Assembly: GCF_010389155.1 (NCBI RefSeq) | Contig: NC_057769.1 | Location: 19,468,735-19,532,734 of the forward strand | Source: Erigeron canadensis | Lineage: Eukaryota > Streptophyta > Magnoliopsida > Asterales > Asteraceae | Direction of reading: 5' to 3' | Length of the DNA stretch: 64,000 nucleotides | Shown here: positions 44,532 to 54,483 of the stretch, one piece after another | Numbering within the stretch: position 1 is the first letter of the stretch | Layout: every line of letters begins with the position of its first letter | Notes under the pieces: generated by a model | Databases searched by the model: none | What the model was told of the DNA's origin: nothing | Seen by the model: only the letters and a program-made list of their open reading frames with translations | Program-made: the position numbers and the translations under genes

Positions 44532-44549
44532 CCCCCCCCCCCCCCCCCC
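44532..44549 (-). repeat. 18-base G homopolymer polypurine tract of D
   Basis: Plus strand C18, minus strand G18 (CTTAAGTG before it, ATA after it), directly before the 3' LTR. An unusually long and pure purine tract; polymerase slippage may affect the assembled length. Confidence 0.85.
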
Positions 44550-46541
44550 ACTTAAGTCTTTGCTTGTCCCCAAGCAAATAGTCCCATAAGATAAAACAAT
44601 TGATGAGTGGACATCTTAAGTGTAAAAAGTAATCTACTATATTGAATTCATTTGAAAGAACAGTCATACAAAGTGTTTTGAGAAAGCTTTAGACAAAATC
44701 AATAAGTTATAGCTAGAGGCGAGATAATTGGTCAATTAGAACTAAAAGCTAACTTTGTACTTGTGTTAATACCTGTAAAACAGTTCATACATCCACATGT
44801 CTTACAGCTTAATCTTACTACTTTCTACTGACTAGTTAAGCACTTAATTAAGGTTTGTATAGCAATCAGAACTACTAGCTACTAGCAAGGCATTTCACAT
44901 TTCAAGGTTTGTGTACTTGTGAGTCACTACTTAGACATACTCTTACGCTACAGTCATGCTCACTAGCTAGATACAAAAGCAATTACATGATATTATCATC
45001 TTTAATAGTTGAGACAGCGGTGACAGGTCGGTGATTCCTCACTCGCAGAGTGACATAACTCAACTAAAAATTCACATCAAGACAGCGGTGACAGGTCGGT
45101 GGTTCCCCACGCGCAAAGCGACATAACTTGATGTATATTGATTTTACTCGTTAATAGTTCTTTGAGCTTTAATTAATCTACCGATTGCCTTTTCTTTAAG
45201 ATACTACATTATTCATGCATAGACATTTATAAGAGATCCCAGATGACTCATATTCTTACTCCGCATGCAACTAGTTTACATTAAATAGTGTAAGAATTAA
45301 AGCGAACCATACGTCTAAACTAGTTCCTACACAAGCACGTATATTAAGTCCAATTAACATACCTACACTAATGACTAGAAAGCTCTAATTGCTAGGCATA
45401 TTAAAGTCCAGTTAAGTGTGCTATGGCAAACATAATCGCATACAGTTTCAGTCTAAGCTCTAATTCTGTTGGAAGCATGAACAGCCACAAATCTATAGTT
45501 AAACTAATAATCCTAACTAACCGTTCATCCTACCAAAGCTAGTGTTGCTTAATTATCGTCATCTTTTGTCTGCTTGCAAAGCTTATGCTCTCAAAAACAG
45601 TTTTCAGACACATAAAAACTTAAAATTGCATGAAATAAGTAGTAGAAAACTTAAAATGAATCAACATTTAGACCAAGGGTTTTTCCTATTCCATCCCCCC
45701 ACACTTCAGTTTTACAACACCCTCGTTGTACTAGACAATGAATAATAAGGGTAATAGGAAAAACACGTAAAAATGAAAGATAAATAGGATTAACGGAACT
45801 TACCGGGTCTAAAGTTGCATGAATTTGTTGAAGGCGGCAATTGTGGAGATACTTGAATGATCTTGAATCTTCAAATGCTTTGAGTTTCTCCGTTTAATGG
45901 CAATCCATTGATGCGTTTCCACCTCCTTTTCTTTTTGGTCTTTTCTGATTTTTTTAATTTTTTTTCTGGATTTTCGGGTTTTTCTGATTTTTTTGGATTT
46001 TTTGGCGATCTGGTGTGCGGGATGGGGCCCTGAGCAACACTGGAAGGTGGGTAGCGGCGTTGGTGGTGCCTAGGTTGCACTACCAACGCTGGTGCTCTCC
46101 AGCGGTGCTTGTAGCTCCTGTACGTGTTCCAGATTCTGATTTCTTCAGCGATTTGATGCTCAAACTCCCCCACACTTAGCTTTTGGTTAAATGCATGGTT
46201 TCCTTCAAACTACAAAGCAAAATACTCCTACACACTTCAATCAAAATATCAAAATGGAAAAATACGAGCTAAAACAAATTAAAATAAAAACTAAAAATGA
46301 AAACCAAATGACGATTGCTATAAGTTACTTGTTTCCTTGATCCTTGAAGCTTGAATCTGTGATACTCAAAACAAACTCATAAAATATCCCAAATTATAAA
46401 ATTTAAAACAATTCCTTAATGGCAATCAGTCACATAGTTTCCTAAAAAGCTAAAAATAAAAATAAAAATGAAAATATGGATTGGGTTGCCTCCCAAGAAG
46501 CGCTAAGTTTAATGAGTCTTCAGCCGGACTCGGCCTAGGAA
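44550..46541 (-). other. Gene-free 3' region of element D
   Basis: No coding region I can support, although an RT-integrase block would sit here in a complete relative. It contains a 50-base direct repeat (see 45013) and palindrome relatives at about 46050-46110 (AGCGGCGTTGG, ACCAACGCTGGTG, CCAGCGGTGC). An ORF with a Lys/Pro-rich end at 45871-46173 is low-complexity and not convincing. Confidence 0.55.
45013..45130. repeat. 50-base direct repeat in D, period 68
   Basis: GACAGCGGTGACAGGTCGGT starts both copies (45013 and 45081), each ending GACATAACT. Seven or so differences between them. Function unknown. Confidence 0.85.
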
Positions 46542-47062
46542 CTAAGGTGGGGAATGTGGGTTAGGCCTAGGGCCGACACCCGTGGGGTTATATCGAATAA
46601 AGATATTGGATTTGTCCTCTAAAAATGACTCGATATTTAACTTTTCTCCTTGTCCTTGGTATAACCTAGACTTACTATAGAAACCAAAGGGATTATCTTT
46701 ATCTATGTCTTGCTTAACAATTTTTAGTATGTTAATCCCTGATTCTACAGTCAATTCTCCTAGTTCAACATTAATATTAGTGCAAGCGGTTCTTAAAAAA
46801 GGTTGACCTAGGATGAATTCATTTTTGGTTGTCATGTTCTCTTTTGCTAAGAAAAACTCAGTTGAAAAATCTTAAATCACCAATTTGAACTACCACTTTG
46901 TCAACAAATCCGCGAACTCTAATATTAATGTTTTGAAAAACTCTCACCATCCTATCTTCCCACTTAACTTCCTAATTCTCTCTTAGTGTACTTAGTATAA
47001 AAATCTAAGGGAAAGATGTTCACATTTGACCTGGCATCAATGAATGCTTGGACTCCTCTACT
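46542..47062 (-). pseudogene. Element D second protease-like domain
   Basis: AFIDARSNVNIFPLDFYTKY occupies the place of D(S/T)G...INVMP in retropepsins, with D-A-R at the active-site position. It is followed by INIRVRGFVDKVVVQIGDL and NEFILGQPFLRTACTNINVE, matching the VPLILGRPFL...A motif. A stop near 46970 and a frame change near 46870 lie in between. Order and motifs repeat those of the first domain (47300-47870), so it looks like a duplicated and diverged protease. Confidence 0.6.
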
Positions 47063-48029
47063 ACCTATAGAACAGAACAACTTAAAGATGGTAGGGTCAC
47101 CTAGGGCTGAGGACGATAGATATGGATTAAATGCATTGGGTCTTGGGTCCCCTATATCATTCCAACCTAAGTTATTCAAGAACTTATCAACTCCAGCTAT
47201 TAACTCATTTCCCTTTTTCAATCTTTCTTCTGTCTTCTCCAAGAGTTTTTCTAGTTCTCTAATCTTAGTCTCCCTGTATAACACATTCAATCCTAACCTA
47301 TTTGGCCTTGATAATTCTGAACCCTCATGATACCAGAAGCTACGAAGTTTTCTAACATAGTCATAGGCATTCTCAGGTTCCAAAGTATTCTCAGTTTCAA
47401 CATTAAAGCACATGCCACTAAAATCTTCATCTCTAGGCTCTACATCAGGTAATCTAACTCTAACTTGACCATTTGACAAACTTATTTCTCGTTTAAGCAC
47501 ATGAATGGTTGCATCAGCGATATGCAAAAATGGTCGTCCTAAGATTAATGGTGTCACTATCTCACTAACCAAATCAAGCACAACAAACTCAGTCCAAAAT
47601 TCTAAGTCCTTAACCCTAACATGGACTCGTTCAACAATCCCCTTGGGTTGTCGATAAGTCTGATCGGCTAACCAAATACTCATGTTGGCGGGTTTTAGCA
47701 AACAAAGGGTAAGTTTCTCATAAATTACAGTAGGCATAACATTAATACTTGACCCTAAATCAGCTAAAGCACTCGAGAAATATTCATTATTAATAGTGCA
47801 AGGGATTAGAAAACTTCCTGGATCTATAGATGCTTGCATTCCCGGCTTCCTGTCATCCGGTGTGTCGGGATCTTCAACTCCTTCCTTTCTGTCCGGATCT
47901 CCTCCATCTTCTATTCTGCATTTGGATGCGAGCTGGATATCGAGGTCTCCTTCTCTGGACAAAACATTGCGCGAATCATCTCTGCCAGGCTCGCCAGCGG
48001 CACTGGGAGGGTCCCAGCGGCGCTGGTGC
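47063..48029 (-). pseudogene. Element D first protease domain and linker
   Basis: Part of a 393-codon frame (46964-48145). ALADLGSSINVMPTVIYEKL is the active-site region of Athila-type proteases, followed by VVLDLVSEIVTPLILGRPFL. The C-terminal linker has a coiled-coil-like RETKIRELEKLLEKTEERLK, a stretch not usual between protease and RT of known elements as far as I recall. The frame start lies in gag sequence read out of frame, so a frameshift near 48050 joined gag and protease originally. Confidence 0.75.
47993..48028. repeat. GC-rich palindromes inside the D coding region
   Basis: GCCAGCGGCACTGGG (47993-48007) and CCCAGCGGCGCTGGTG (48013-48028), the same family as in the LTRs of D, sit at the gag-protease junction. 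The gag frame ends just beyond. Confidence 0.88.
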
Positions 48030-50190
48030 CTACTGTTCAGCATGCAGAATTGTGTTTTTGTCCATTTCGCCTTCATTTTGCGTCCCTTTGACCTGCACTT
48101 GATTGGACACTTCACAAGAATCGTTAGAAACCATATTTGAGTCATTACCTTCTGTGAACACGGCGTTCATACTCTCATTTCTCCTGATTGGTGGTTGGTA
48201 CTTTTGACTCGAACTAGGGTTTGAGCTTGAACCGCCTTGAGTTACTTGCCTCGGAGAGGGGCTGCTTTCCTTCCTTGAATTCTGCTCTATGAACCTATCA
48301 ATCAACCTCTCCAGCTCCTTAATTGCGGCTTGTGGGTTTCTTGATCCTTCATCGACCTTTTGATTGAGATTGCTAATTTTCTTATTCAAGGTCTTGGTGT
48401 AGCTTGCCAAAGAGTCGTGCTTCTTGTCATTCATGTCCATATACCTCTCCATCATGTGGGTTAGCTTAGCAATGGGGTCCTCCTTGGCTTCACCTTCTAC
48501 CTTTGGCTTCTCCGGTTGATCATTGCTCCTTTGCCACCTATTTTGAAAAGAACCATTGTTAGTTCTAGGATAACTAGAATTAAAGTTAGAATTACCGGGG
48601 TTTCTTGCAAATAGTCCTCGTTGAAAGCCTCCTCCTCGGTATTGGTTCTGAGCAAAATTGACTTGCTCAGTAGCCTCGTCCTCACAATCTTCGGTATAGT
48701 GCAATCCTCCGCATTTGGTGCACCCGTGTGCAATCACCTTGAGGTCCTTGTCCATAACTTCCAACCTACCTTCAAAATCTGAAAATCGGTTAGATAAAGC
48801 TTTAAGTTCATGAATTACCTCATTGTCGGAGCTGCTCTCAATGCTAGCCACGGTCCTTCTTGGTCTCCTATCTCGTTCCTTGTCGTCTATCTCCCGGGCT
48901 AAGCTAGCTTGCACCATATCTTCCATCATTTTGTACGCGTCATTGGTAGTCTTGTACAAAAAGCTACCACCGCCGGCTAGATCTAAGTCCTATTGGGAAG
49001 TCTTGGTTAGACCATAGAAAAAGATTTCCATGATCTCGTCCTTCGGTAGCTCGTTCCTGTGACAGTTCCTGATCATCTCCCTAAGCCTTTTCCATGCATC
49101 AACTAGTGATTCTCCTTCGTCTTGTGTGAAAACGTGTTTCAGCACGTTCCCGGATCGATTAACACGAGATCTAACAATCATAGATGTGCGGAATCCGTCT
49201 ATGATCGTCTTTAAGGTTAATTAATGATTATCATGATAAACACACACGAAGATAATAAGAACAGGAGATAAACACAAAAATACTATCATTAATCATATGA
49301 TTACAAGATGAACCCGTATGAACAACATCTACAATGATTACGGATTACAATCATTGAGACGAATCGTGATAGTTTGGGCGGTATCTCGAGGTATAGATCT
49401 CTACCTCGAGAACCTAGTGAATGACTTTATGTTGCAACTAAATCATCAACCTAAATTCGTGACCTAAGACTTATATTTATAGGTTGTACAAACAGACTGG
49501 GCTGTCAAATTCGTACAAACGGGCTGGGCCTTACTAACTTAATAGTTCTTACGAACTTAAACTTCGTAAGCATAATTGTACGAATTTCTCAGCCTTTTAG
49601 AATTATTGCATCGGACAACAAATTGTGCACTTTATGTGCTCTAACATCTTGCTTGAAAGCTTTGATGTCTCTAAGCATTTTCCTAACCAAACTCGGGGGA
49701 AATAATCGCGAAACAAACTCCTCGCGAAGTTGATTCCATGTAGTGATGGTACCTTCATCAAGCTCATCGAACCAAGCACGTGCCTCTCCGGTGAGAGACG
49801 ACGGAAATAAGCTAAGCTTCACGTTCTCTTCGGTGACATCTCCTCCATATTTGAACATTTTGCACAAACTGGTGAACCTGCTTACATGCTTGTGTGGGTC
49901 CGATTTGGCTTGCCCGTTATACTGGTTGTCCTGAATGAGCTTCAGGTGGTGACCTTTGACCGAAAATGAGTCTCCAAGGTTAGGTAGGACAATAGCCGAG
50001 CCTGCTGTTGGAGCAACGGCTCTTGTCCTTTCCATCATGGGTCGATCGAATTCGTTCATCTCCAGTTCTGGTGATGGTGGTTCTGATCTAAGGCTGGTTG
50101 ATCCTAAAGAGGCTTCTAAGTCGAATAGGTTTCCTAGGTTAATGCCGGGTGATGATGCTGATCTTTTGAACCTGTTCCTACGTCTGAGTC
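48030..50190 (-). pseudogene. Element D gag, interrupted by a solo LTR
   Basis: The 5' part, 49652 to about 50190, has NLGNLFDLEASLGS, GSAIVLPNLGDSFSVKG, FTSLCKMFKYGGDV and LTGEARAWFDEL. The frame is cut at IKAFKQD by a copia solo LTR (49125-49646) and resumes with QDEGESLVDAWKRLREMIRN. A stop follows LTKTSQ (about 48991). Downstream, the frame 48030-48959 holds VASIESSSDNEVIHELKAL, the CCHC knuckle CTKCGGLHYTEDC and a coiled-coil-rich tail. The gag start is unclear because a stop near 50190 precedes LRRRNRFKRSAS without a Met. Confidence 0.82.
49125..49646 (-). mobile_element. Solo LTR of a copia-type element (522 bp)
   Basis: On the minus strand it runs TGTTAGAGCACATAAAGTGC ... ACACGTTTTCACA, flanked by a perfect 5-bp duplication TCTTG (plus strand 49120-49124 and 49647-49651). 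A TATAAATA box on the minus strand is at 49474-49481. Gag of D reads directly across if it is removed. A product of LTR-LTR recombination. Confidence 0.87.
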
Positions 50191-50486
50191 AACTTAGGCT
50201 TGTGGAAAAACGTCTTACAACCGTTCCCGATCTCAAACGCATCAACTTACCTAAATATCCTTCAAAACTCAAGAAAAAGATCAACGCACCAATATAAATA
50301 CAAAATGAAATGAAGAACTAAATTAAACTAAAAATGAAATATAATGCTAACTAAGTCTAATTTGAACTAAAATGAACTAAACTAACTAACTAATCCTAGA
50401 ATGCAAAACTGAAATTAACTATCTTGTGCCGAAACACAAAATAGGGTTGAATTACACTAACTAAACTAAATAAAACAATGCGTCGC

Positions 50487-50505
50487 GTCCCCGGCAACGG
50501 TGCCA
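50487..50505 (-). other. Primer binding site of element D
   Basis: Minus strand TGGCACCGTTGCCGGGGAC, eight bases from the LTR end; the tRNA-Asp-like form used by Athila-type elements. Confidence 0.85.
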
Positions 50506-50513
50506 AAAGACTG

Positions 50514-52070
50514 TGATGTGCGTTTGTTTTACGAGTCTTTAAATTTATATGTTGTACAAGTACCTAAACTAAACAAAACCACACTTACGGGAAGCGAAAC
50601 CGGTTGATGTAGTATAGGCTAGTGGTAAGCTACAGGATCGTTCGCAGGGACGCGTTGCACTGTTTAATCTATACCTAAGTGTTATCCTAAAGGTTGGGGG
50701 TTTGTCACGATTTCCTATTTTAACTAATTAATTGCAGAAAATTAACTCTAAGCCACACACTAGTAGTGAGAGGCTTAACCTGAAAATAGAATTGAAAAGG
50801 CGAATAACAGTAATTAAATTAAAATACTTGTTTGGACATCTCAGATCTCATGGTACGACCAAATACTAGTTCTACTGGTTTGTTAGACTGTTCAAAACTT
50901 CGTCAGGGCTCGGATTCTCGTTAGATTCACCTTACCTAAGTTACTAGTGTTGTCGCTCGACTCACACTACTCTATAGACAAATTCTCGTTGTCTAAGCAT
51001 TAAACGACCTAAAGTTTGTGTTACTAGTTCATCTTTTAGTTACCCGCCTCTTAAGCCATGACCAGATATAATTCCCTCCGGGGACCACAGTGCTCGTTTC
51101 CAAGTCAAAGGATCGCGTTTGACATTGTTAAGCATCATGTTCAATTCAATCTAGTTATTATGGTTCTTGATCCCTTAGTTACAAGTGAATCACTTTTTAC
51201 TTCTAGTTAAAGACCGACTAGTCGTTTTCTGTCCCAGCATGTTAGTCCTAGTGTATGATCATAGACAACCATCAGAATTAAACTAACATATTCAGATATA
51301 AAACCAATAATAACATGACCTTTAAATAAACATGGATCTACGATGAACAGTAAAAATCACACTCCAACAGTAAACTAACAAACACAATAAAACAGTAAAC
51401 GTCTACATGATCACATCGATTCCAAAAAAGTATCCAGCTCTTAGCCTAACATTATTAATTGAATAACAAAGTCTGAAAATATGAAAGACATAGTTCAAAC
51501 AAATAAAAGATAAATAAAAAGCTAGATCTAGACCGAGGATGAAGATCGGAAGGCGTTAGAAGCTCTAAAACCTTATTGGAATATGAAAAATCGACCTAGG
51601 GGTGTTGCTGGGAGGCTAGGGCTACTGTTTCGGCTCTCTCTTTAGGGTTTTGAGGGTTAATTCGACTTAAATAGGCAGCAGAGTCGGTCTCCTGAACTGG
51701 GCTCACCAGCAGCGCTGGTGGGCTTACCAACGGCGTTGGTGAGTGGGCCTGATGGACCAGCGGCGCTGGAATGCTTGAGGGAGCGGCGCTGGATTTCTCC
51801 AGCGGCGCTAGTAGACTGGCCAGCGGCGCTGGTGGCTCCTGCTGCACCTCCCGCGTCTTCGTTCAGCTCCGAATCGCTTCCTTGTGTCTTGTAATCATCA
51901 TAGGCTTCCCTCCTGAGTTACTTGATGCCATTTACCCTCTCTCGCATCTTCCGTGAACCAATATAAGCATGCAATTTATTAAGTACCAAAAGTTCCGGAA
52001 TATTAACTCATTTAGACATAGAAATGAAGCCTTTCAATTGGGGTTTTTATCACAATTTGGGCGCTCATCA
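50514..52070 (-). repeat. Element D 5' LTR (1557 bp)
   Basis: Pairs with 43019-44528. It carries six GC-rich palindromic units between about 51704 and 51833. The 47-base excess over the 3' LTR is accounted for by segments between palindromes. A TATA-like TATTTAAG on the minus strand lies near 51667. Confidence 0.93.
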
Positions 52071-52494
52071 GTGACCAATGAGTGATAGCACGAACAATTG
52101 CATAAAACTCTTTATCATAAGTGGTATACTTTAGTTTAGAACCATTAAGCGTTTCACTGAAATAGGCAACTGGACGCCCTGCTTGCACCAGAACTGCACC
52201 AATACCTACACTACTGGCGTCACACTCTAACTCAAACAACTGATCAAAATCTGGCAAAGATAATACTGGAGTTGAACTGAGCTTTTCCTTCAGTGACTCA
52301 AATGCCAACTAGGCTGAACTTGGCCAGTCAAAAACACCTTTCTTCAGACAATCAGTAATTGGAGCTACAACTATAGGGAAATTCTTGATAAATCTTCTAT
52401 AAAAAGATGTCAGTCCATGAAAACTTCTTACTTCAGTGATGGTAGTAGGAACTGGCCATGATCTGATGGCACTGGAATCAAGGATAAAGGAAAC

Positions 52495-53060
52495 ACTATG
52501 TAAGTGCAGATTAGTGTGACAATAGCAATGTAAATTTGGTTAACGTTTTGTTAGTAGAATTAGTTATGTAATCATTGAAATAATAAGTCATTAGGACAGT
52601 TGTTAAGTTTAATGATTACGTATGAACTTCAATATTATATCTGTTTATGTCTACTATTGTGTTTGTGTGTTATATTCTTGTTTTGCAGGTACAAGGATGT
52701 AGAACCAAGGGTTATTAGTGTCATAGAATACTTAAACGATGTTGGACATTGTGTACAAGTGAAATAAACATCTAAGAGACGCTCCTTTGTGCTGACGTCA
52801 GCAGCACGTTGTAATGTCGATTTTGAGCGAAATTAGTGAAGATTTTGAGCGAAATTAAACGAGTATTAGGTAGGAAATTCGAATTAGCAGTTCGTGTATT
52901 CTCCTACACGAATTACTCTTCGTGTTCTACCTTAGGTTGATTAATTACTCATTAATTGACGAAAGGCAATAGCAATCTAGTTATCTCAAGAGGATTCCGC
53001 ACTCTTGACATAACGAATAGCATCTTATTACGATCCGTATCATCAATAGGGATTTACTAG
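52495..53060 (+). repeat. Probable 5' LTR of element E
   Basis: Delimited on the right by the primer site at 53061 and on the left by the end of the B-type fragment. It holds the palindromic GTGCTGACGTCAGCA (near 52790), which contains the TGACGTCA as-1/CRE-like core, and the inverted pair CACGAATTACTCTTCGTG. Exact LTR ends could not be checked without the other copy. Confidence 0.5.
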
Positions 53061-53078
53061 TGGTATCAGAGCCCTAAG
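53061..53078 (+). other. Primer binding site of element E
   Basis: TGGTATCAGAGCCCTAAG, the initiator tRNA-Met type used by most plant copia elements. Confidence 0.88.
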
Positions 53079-53235
53079 GTTGATTACCAGAAGGTGTAAG
53101 ATCGCGTGATTAGTTATTGATTACAAAATCAATTCGAATTTCATGTTTTTTCTTTGATTTTGTACTCGTCTTCGTGTGACCTCGTGCTTATGTCAGCTCA
53201 AGGTGCTCTTCGTGTTCTTCAGCATTTAATATTGC

Positions 53236-53434
53236 TCTTCATGTCATGTGCACCTTATGTGATCTCTTCGTGCCACGTGTACCTCGTGTGATCACTTCGT
53301 ATCACGTGCACCTCGTGTGATCTCTTCATGTCACGTGTACCTCGTGTGATCTTTTTGTGTCACGTGCACTTCGTGTGATCTCTTCGTGTCACGTGTACCT
53401 CATGTGATCTCTTCGTGTCACGTGCCCCTCGTGT
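53236..53434 (+). repeat. 29-bp tandem array with phased CACGTG boxes
   Basis: Seven units with exact 29-base spacing. CACGTG occurs at 53274, 53303, 53332, 53361, 53390 and 53419, preceded by CATGTG at 53245. Units read GTGTGATCTCTTCGTGTC then ACGTG plus TACCTC or CACCTC. The TAC/CAC (later CAC, TAC, CCC) ends alternate, suggesting a 58-base double unit. It lies in the transcribed leader between primer site and gag. Confidence 0.95.
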
Positions 53435-53535
53435 GATTTATTTTCACACGAACTAGTTTCCTTCGTGACACCTCAGCACGAATTCGTGTCTAGCAGTTTT
53501 TAGTGTCGTGTGAGTGTTTTGTCAAAATACTCAAG

Positions 53536-54483
53536 ATGACTACTGTACCTGCTACCAGAACATCAACTAATTCCGCACTTTTGAATCATCTTATTATGCA
53601 TGACCATGAGGTTGGTCGTGGTAATACACCTCCAAAGTTTTTTCGAGTGGAAAACTATTGGATGTGGAAAAGACGTTTTGAAGACTATCTGCGTCTAACT
53701 GATGTTGAAATGTGGTTCATGATGACTCAAGGATATGATTGGCCATCATATAAGAAGAATGGTGTGATTGGTTCTTATGCCTATACTGACATGCCAGATG
53801 AAGAAAAGAAGAAGTTTGTCACTGAAGGGAAGGCTCGTTCTACTCTTACTATGGCACTTCCTCAAGAAAGTGTTCATCTATTTCAAAAGCATAAGCCAAC
53901 TAAGGAATTGTGGGATGCGCTTGAAAAGTACTGTGAAGGTGATGCAACCTTGAAAAAGAATCGTATTAAACTTTTGAAGCGTTAGTATGAAGCTTTAATG
54001 GTTTGAAAGGGGAAACACTTGATAAAATCATTTCATGCTATGCCAATGAGTATGAGTTCTGCAGAAGGAAGAATGAATCTTTATTCAGCTTTCTGTTCAG
54101 CTCATGAAGCTTACATTGGGGGAAAGGTTACTGATCCTGCACTGATTGATGAAGACTACAATCAGATAGATCCTGATGATTTAGAGGAAATGGATCTCCA
54201 ATGGCAGCTAGCTATATTGACAATCAAAGTCAGAAGATTTACTCAGAGAACTATAAGATTCGTAGGAAATGGCACAAAAGGCTTTGACAAATCCAAGGTG
54301 AAATGTTATAATTGCGATGGATTTGGTCATTTTACTAGAGAGTGTCAACGTCCTAAGAGAGTAGATAATAAATTTGTTGGTAGACAAAACTACAATCAAG
54401 GCGGTATTACTCCACCAAATCAACAGAAAACTCAAGCAATGATCACATACCCTGCTACTCCTCAACAGCCAACTTCTCCTTAG
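53536..54483 (+). pseudogene. Element E gag, N-terminal part with zinc knuckle
   Basis: Likely start MTTVPATRTSTNSALLNH (an upstream in-frame ATG exists at 53503). PPKFFRVENYWMWKRRFEDY is the copia gag opening. TAG at 53983-53985 and a frame change follow. The second frame (54019-54483) has DLEEMDLQWQLAILTIKVRR and the CCHC knuckle CYNCDGFGHFTREC. The DLEEMDxxWQ phrase is typical of Asteraceae Sirevirus-type gag as I remember it. Confidence 0.85.

Larger units (their letters stand above)
43019..52070 (-). mobile_element. Element D: non-autonomous Athila-like gag-protease element, 9.05 kb
   Basis: Both LTRs start TGATGTGCG and end GCTCATCA (plus-strand view); the perfect duplication GTGAC is at 43014-43018 and 52071-52075. 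Minus-strand order: 5' LTR (50514-52070), primer site, gag, two protease-like domains, 2 kb without genes, an 18-base polypurine tract and the 3' LTR (43019-44528). No RT, RNase H or integrase is found, so it must have used proteins of a relative. Confidence 0.92.
42793..52494 (-). mobile_element. B-type gypsy fragment, split by element D
   Basis: Two pieces, 42793-43018 and 52071-52494, encode on the minus strand a diverged copy of the RNase H region of B: FLQSYPFVSKHKAGVANVVA then SRKYSLLSILEA in the left piece, and [20 protein letters not shown] and [20 protein letters not shown] in the right. The interruption is element D with the perfect 5-bp duplication GTGAC. The right piece ends by jumping from RT sequence to leader-like sequence (GAATCAAGGATAAAGGAAAC, also found near 35892 in B), an internal deletion. 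Confidence 0.8.

Noticed and set aside
45871..46173. Lys/Pro-rich ORF on the minus strand in D
   Set aside because: Low-complexity translation of an A/T-rich tract that also crosses palindrome relatives; nothing supports it as a gene.
47796..48140. Plus-strand ORFs of 85-114 codons
   Set aside because: Antisense shadows of the gag-protease junction of D.
53236..53434. Regular 29-base repeats resembling a CRISPR array
   Set aside because: The units are head-to-tail without spacers, inside a plant retrotransposon leader.
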